Shown here: in pieces, positions 5,840 through 6,697 of the stretch
How positions within the stretch are numbered: position 1 is the first letter of the stretch
Layout of the letters: each line of letters begins with the position of its first letter
DNA from: Paludibacter sp.
Lineage (GTDB): Bacteria; Bacteroidota; Bacteroidia; Bacteroidales; Paludibacteraceae
Direction: 5' to 3'
Assembly (NCBI GenBank): GCA_024709185.1
Contig: JANJXE010000299.1
Coordinates: 1 to 6,697, forward strand
Length of the DNA: 6,697 nt
Program-made: the position numbers and the translations under genes
Notes under the pieces: model-generated
Databases searched by the model: none
Seen by the model: the letters and a program-made list of their open reading frames with translations, nothing else
Told to the model about the DNA's origin: nothing

Positions 5840-6697
5840 CTGAATAATTTACAATGATAAAATACAGGGGCATGCCGACGGTTATATTAAAGGGGAAAGT
5901 AATCCCCAGGGCCATCGGAATGTACAATCCCGGATCGGCTTTTGGAGCCGAAAGCTGCATAGCGGCAGGTACGGCAATATAGGAAGCACTGGCAGCCAGT
6001 ATCGCAAACATAAAGCGGTTTCCCACATCGGGTGAAATATACTGACTCAGATAAGCCACCGCACAGCCATTTATAACCGGTAATACGATTGCAATAAGGG
6101 TTACAAACCAACCGTATTTCAGGAAAGTAGCGAAACGCTGGGCAGTCACCATTCCCATTTGCAGGAGGAAAAGCGCCAGAAATCCCTTGAAAATATCGGT
6201 GGTAAAGGGTTTAATACCTTCTGCCTGCTTGGTGTCGGCGATGATGCCGATAATCAGACTTCCCATAATTAACATCACACTACCATTGGTGAAGGAATGA
6301 TGAATCACCGATTTGATACTTCCCGACCCGGAATTTTCAGTGTCATGTCTCATAATCAACAGCACACCCACGATGATGGCCGGTGCTTCCATCAGGGCCA
6401 TCACAGCCACCATGTGTCCACCTGAGCTCAGGTTTTGCATCTCCAGAAAGGAAACTGCAGCCACAAAGGTAACTGCACTTACCGACCCGTAGGAAGCTGC
6501 AACAGCTCCCGCATCGCTGACACTGAGTTTTCGTTTGAGAATAAAAAAGGCGTAAAACGGAATGAAAGCCGAAATGAAAATCCCAAAAGCAAGTGAGACT
6601 AAAATTTCGCTGTTAAATCCGCTGTGAGCGAGTTCCTGACCTCCTTTAAACCCGATGGAAAACAATAGGTAAAGCGACAAAAACTTAGCAATAGAGG
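5835..6697 (-). CDS. SbtA-like sodium-dependent bicarbonate transporter, 5' partial
   Basis: Integral membrane permease of the SbtA/DUF897 family, which imports bicarbonate with sodium in cyanobacteria; the substrate in heterotrophs is less certain. The frame is open to the right edge (286 visible residues reading SIAKFLSLYLLF at the edge), so a short N-terminal part is missing; the TTG at 6680 lies inside a membrane helix and is not a start. About nine hydrophobic helices are visible. Family-typical segments include FSIGFKGG near the start, SYGSVSAVTF, MEAPAI and the C-terminal FNITVGMPLY. The polar stretch RHDTENSGSGSIKSV in the middle is the expected cytoplasmic link between the two repeat halves. 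The gene ends in an intrinsic terminator that overlaps its stop codon. No PII-like sbtB gene is seen downstream, where purK follows; one could lie upstream, outside the window. Confidence 0.88.
   Translation of the reverse strand, partial: SIAKFLSLYLLFSIGFKGGQELAHSGFNSEILVSLAFGIFISAFIPFYAFFILKRKLSVSDAGAVAASYGSVSAVTFVAAVSFLEMQNLSSGGHMVAVMALMEAPAIIVGVLLIMRHDTENSGSGSIKSVIHHSFTNGSVMLIMGSLIIGIIADTKQAEGIKPFTTDIFKGFLALFLLQMGMVTAQRFATFLKYGWFVTLIAIVLPVINGCAVAYLSQYISPDVGNRFMFAILAASASYIAVPAAMQLSAPKADPGLYIPMALGITFPFNITVGMPLYFIIVNYSG

Overview
The window looks like a chromosomal segment from a member of the Bacteroidota, possibly a free-living Marinilabiliales/Bacteroidales-type organism. The evidence is moderate-to-low GC with AT-rich spacers, no clear Shine-Dalgarno sequences before start codons, and an exact Bacteroidota-style -7 element (TAnnTTTG) with a TTTG at -33. 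The rank below phylum is a guess.

Layout, left to right. (1) Nucleotides 1-2123, plus strand: the 3' part of a large Ski2-like superfamily 2 DEAH-box helicase whose N-terminus, including Walker A, lies off the left edge. (2) 2124-2360: an AT-rich spacer with several nested perfect inverted repeats, leading to a good promoter at 2329-2361. (3) About 2367-3013: no credible protein gene. The stretch has the marks of one large structured non-coding RNA of about 650 nt. It has its own promoter, many small hairpins (some with GNRA loops), a 5'-to-3' closing helix joining about 2394-2426 to 2934-2964 across roughly 500 nt, and a 12-bp GAAA-capped intrinsic terminator. I do not recognise it as RNase P RNA, tmRNA, 6S RNA or a standard group II intron. 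(4) 3121-3996, plus: a 291-residue cytoplasmic protein of unknown function with an LSPAQMHRLI motif. (5) 4150-5798, minus: purE and purK, overlapping by 16 nt, which together convert AIR to CAIR in purine synthesis. (6) 5835-6697, minus: the C-terminal part of an SbtA-like sodium-dependent bicarbonate transporter, running off the right edge and ending in an intrinsic terminator that contains its own stop codon.

The purKE and sbtA genes are ordinary housekeeping or transport functions, convergent with the left half. The left half (helicase, structured RNA, protein of unknown function) is the more unusual part. Whether these three work together cannot be told from this sequence: the RNA has its own promoter and terminator, so it is not simply part of a helicase operon. 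The large RNA is the best candidate here for something undescribed.
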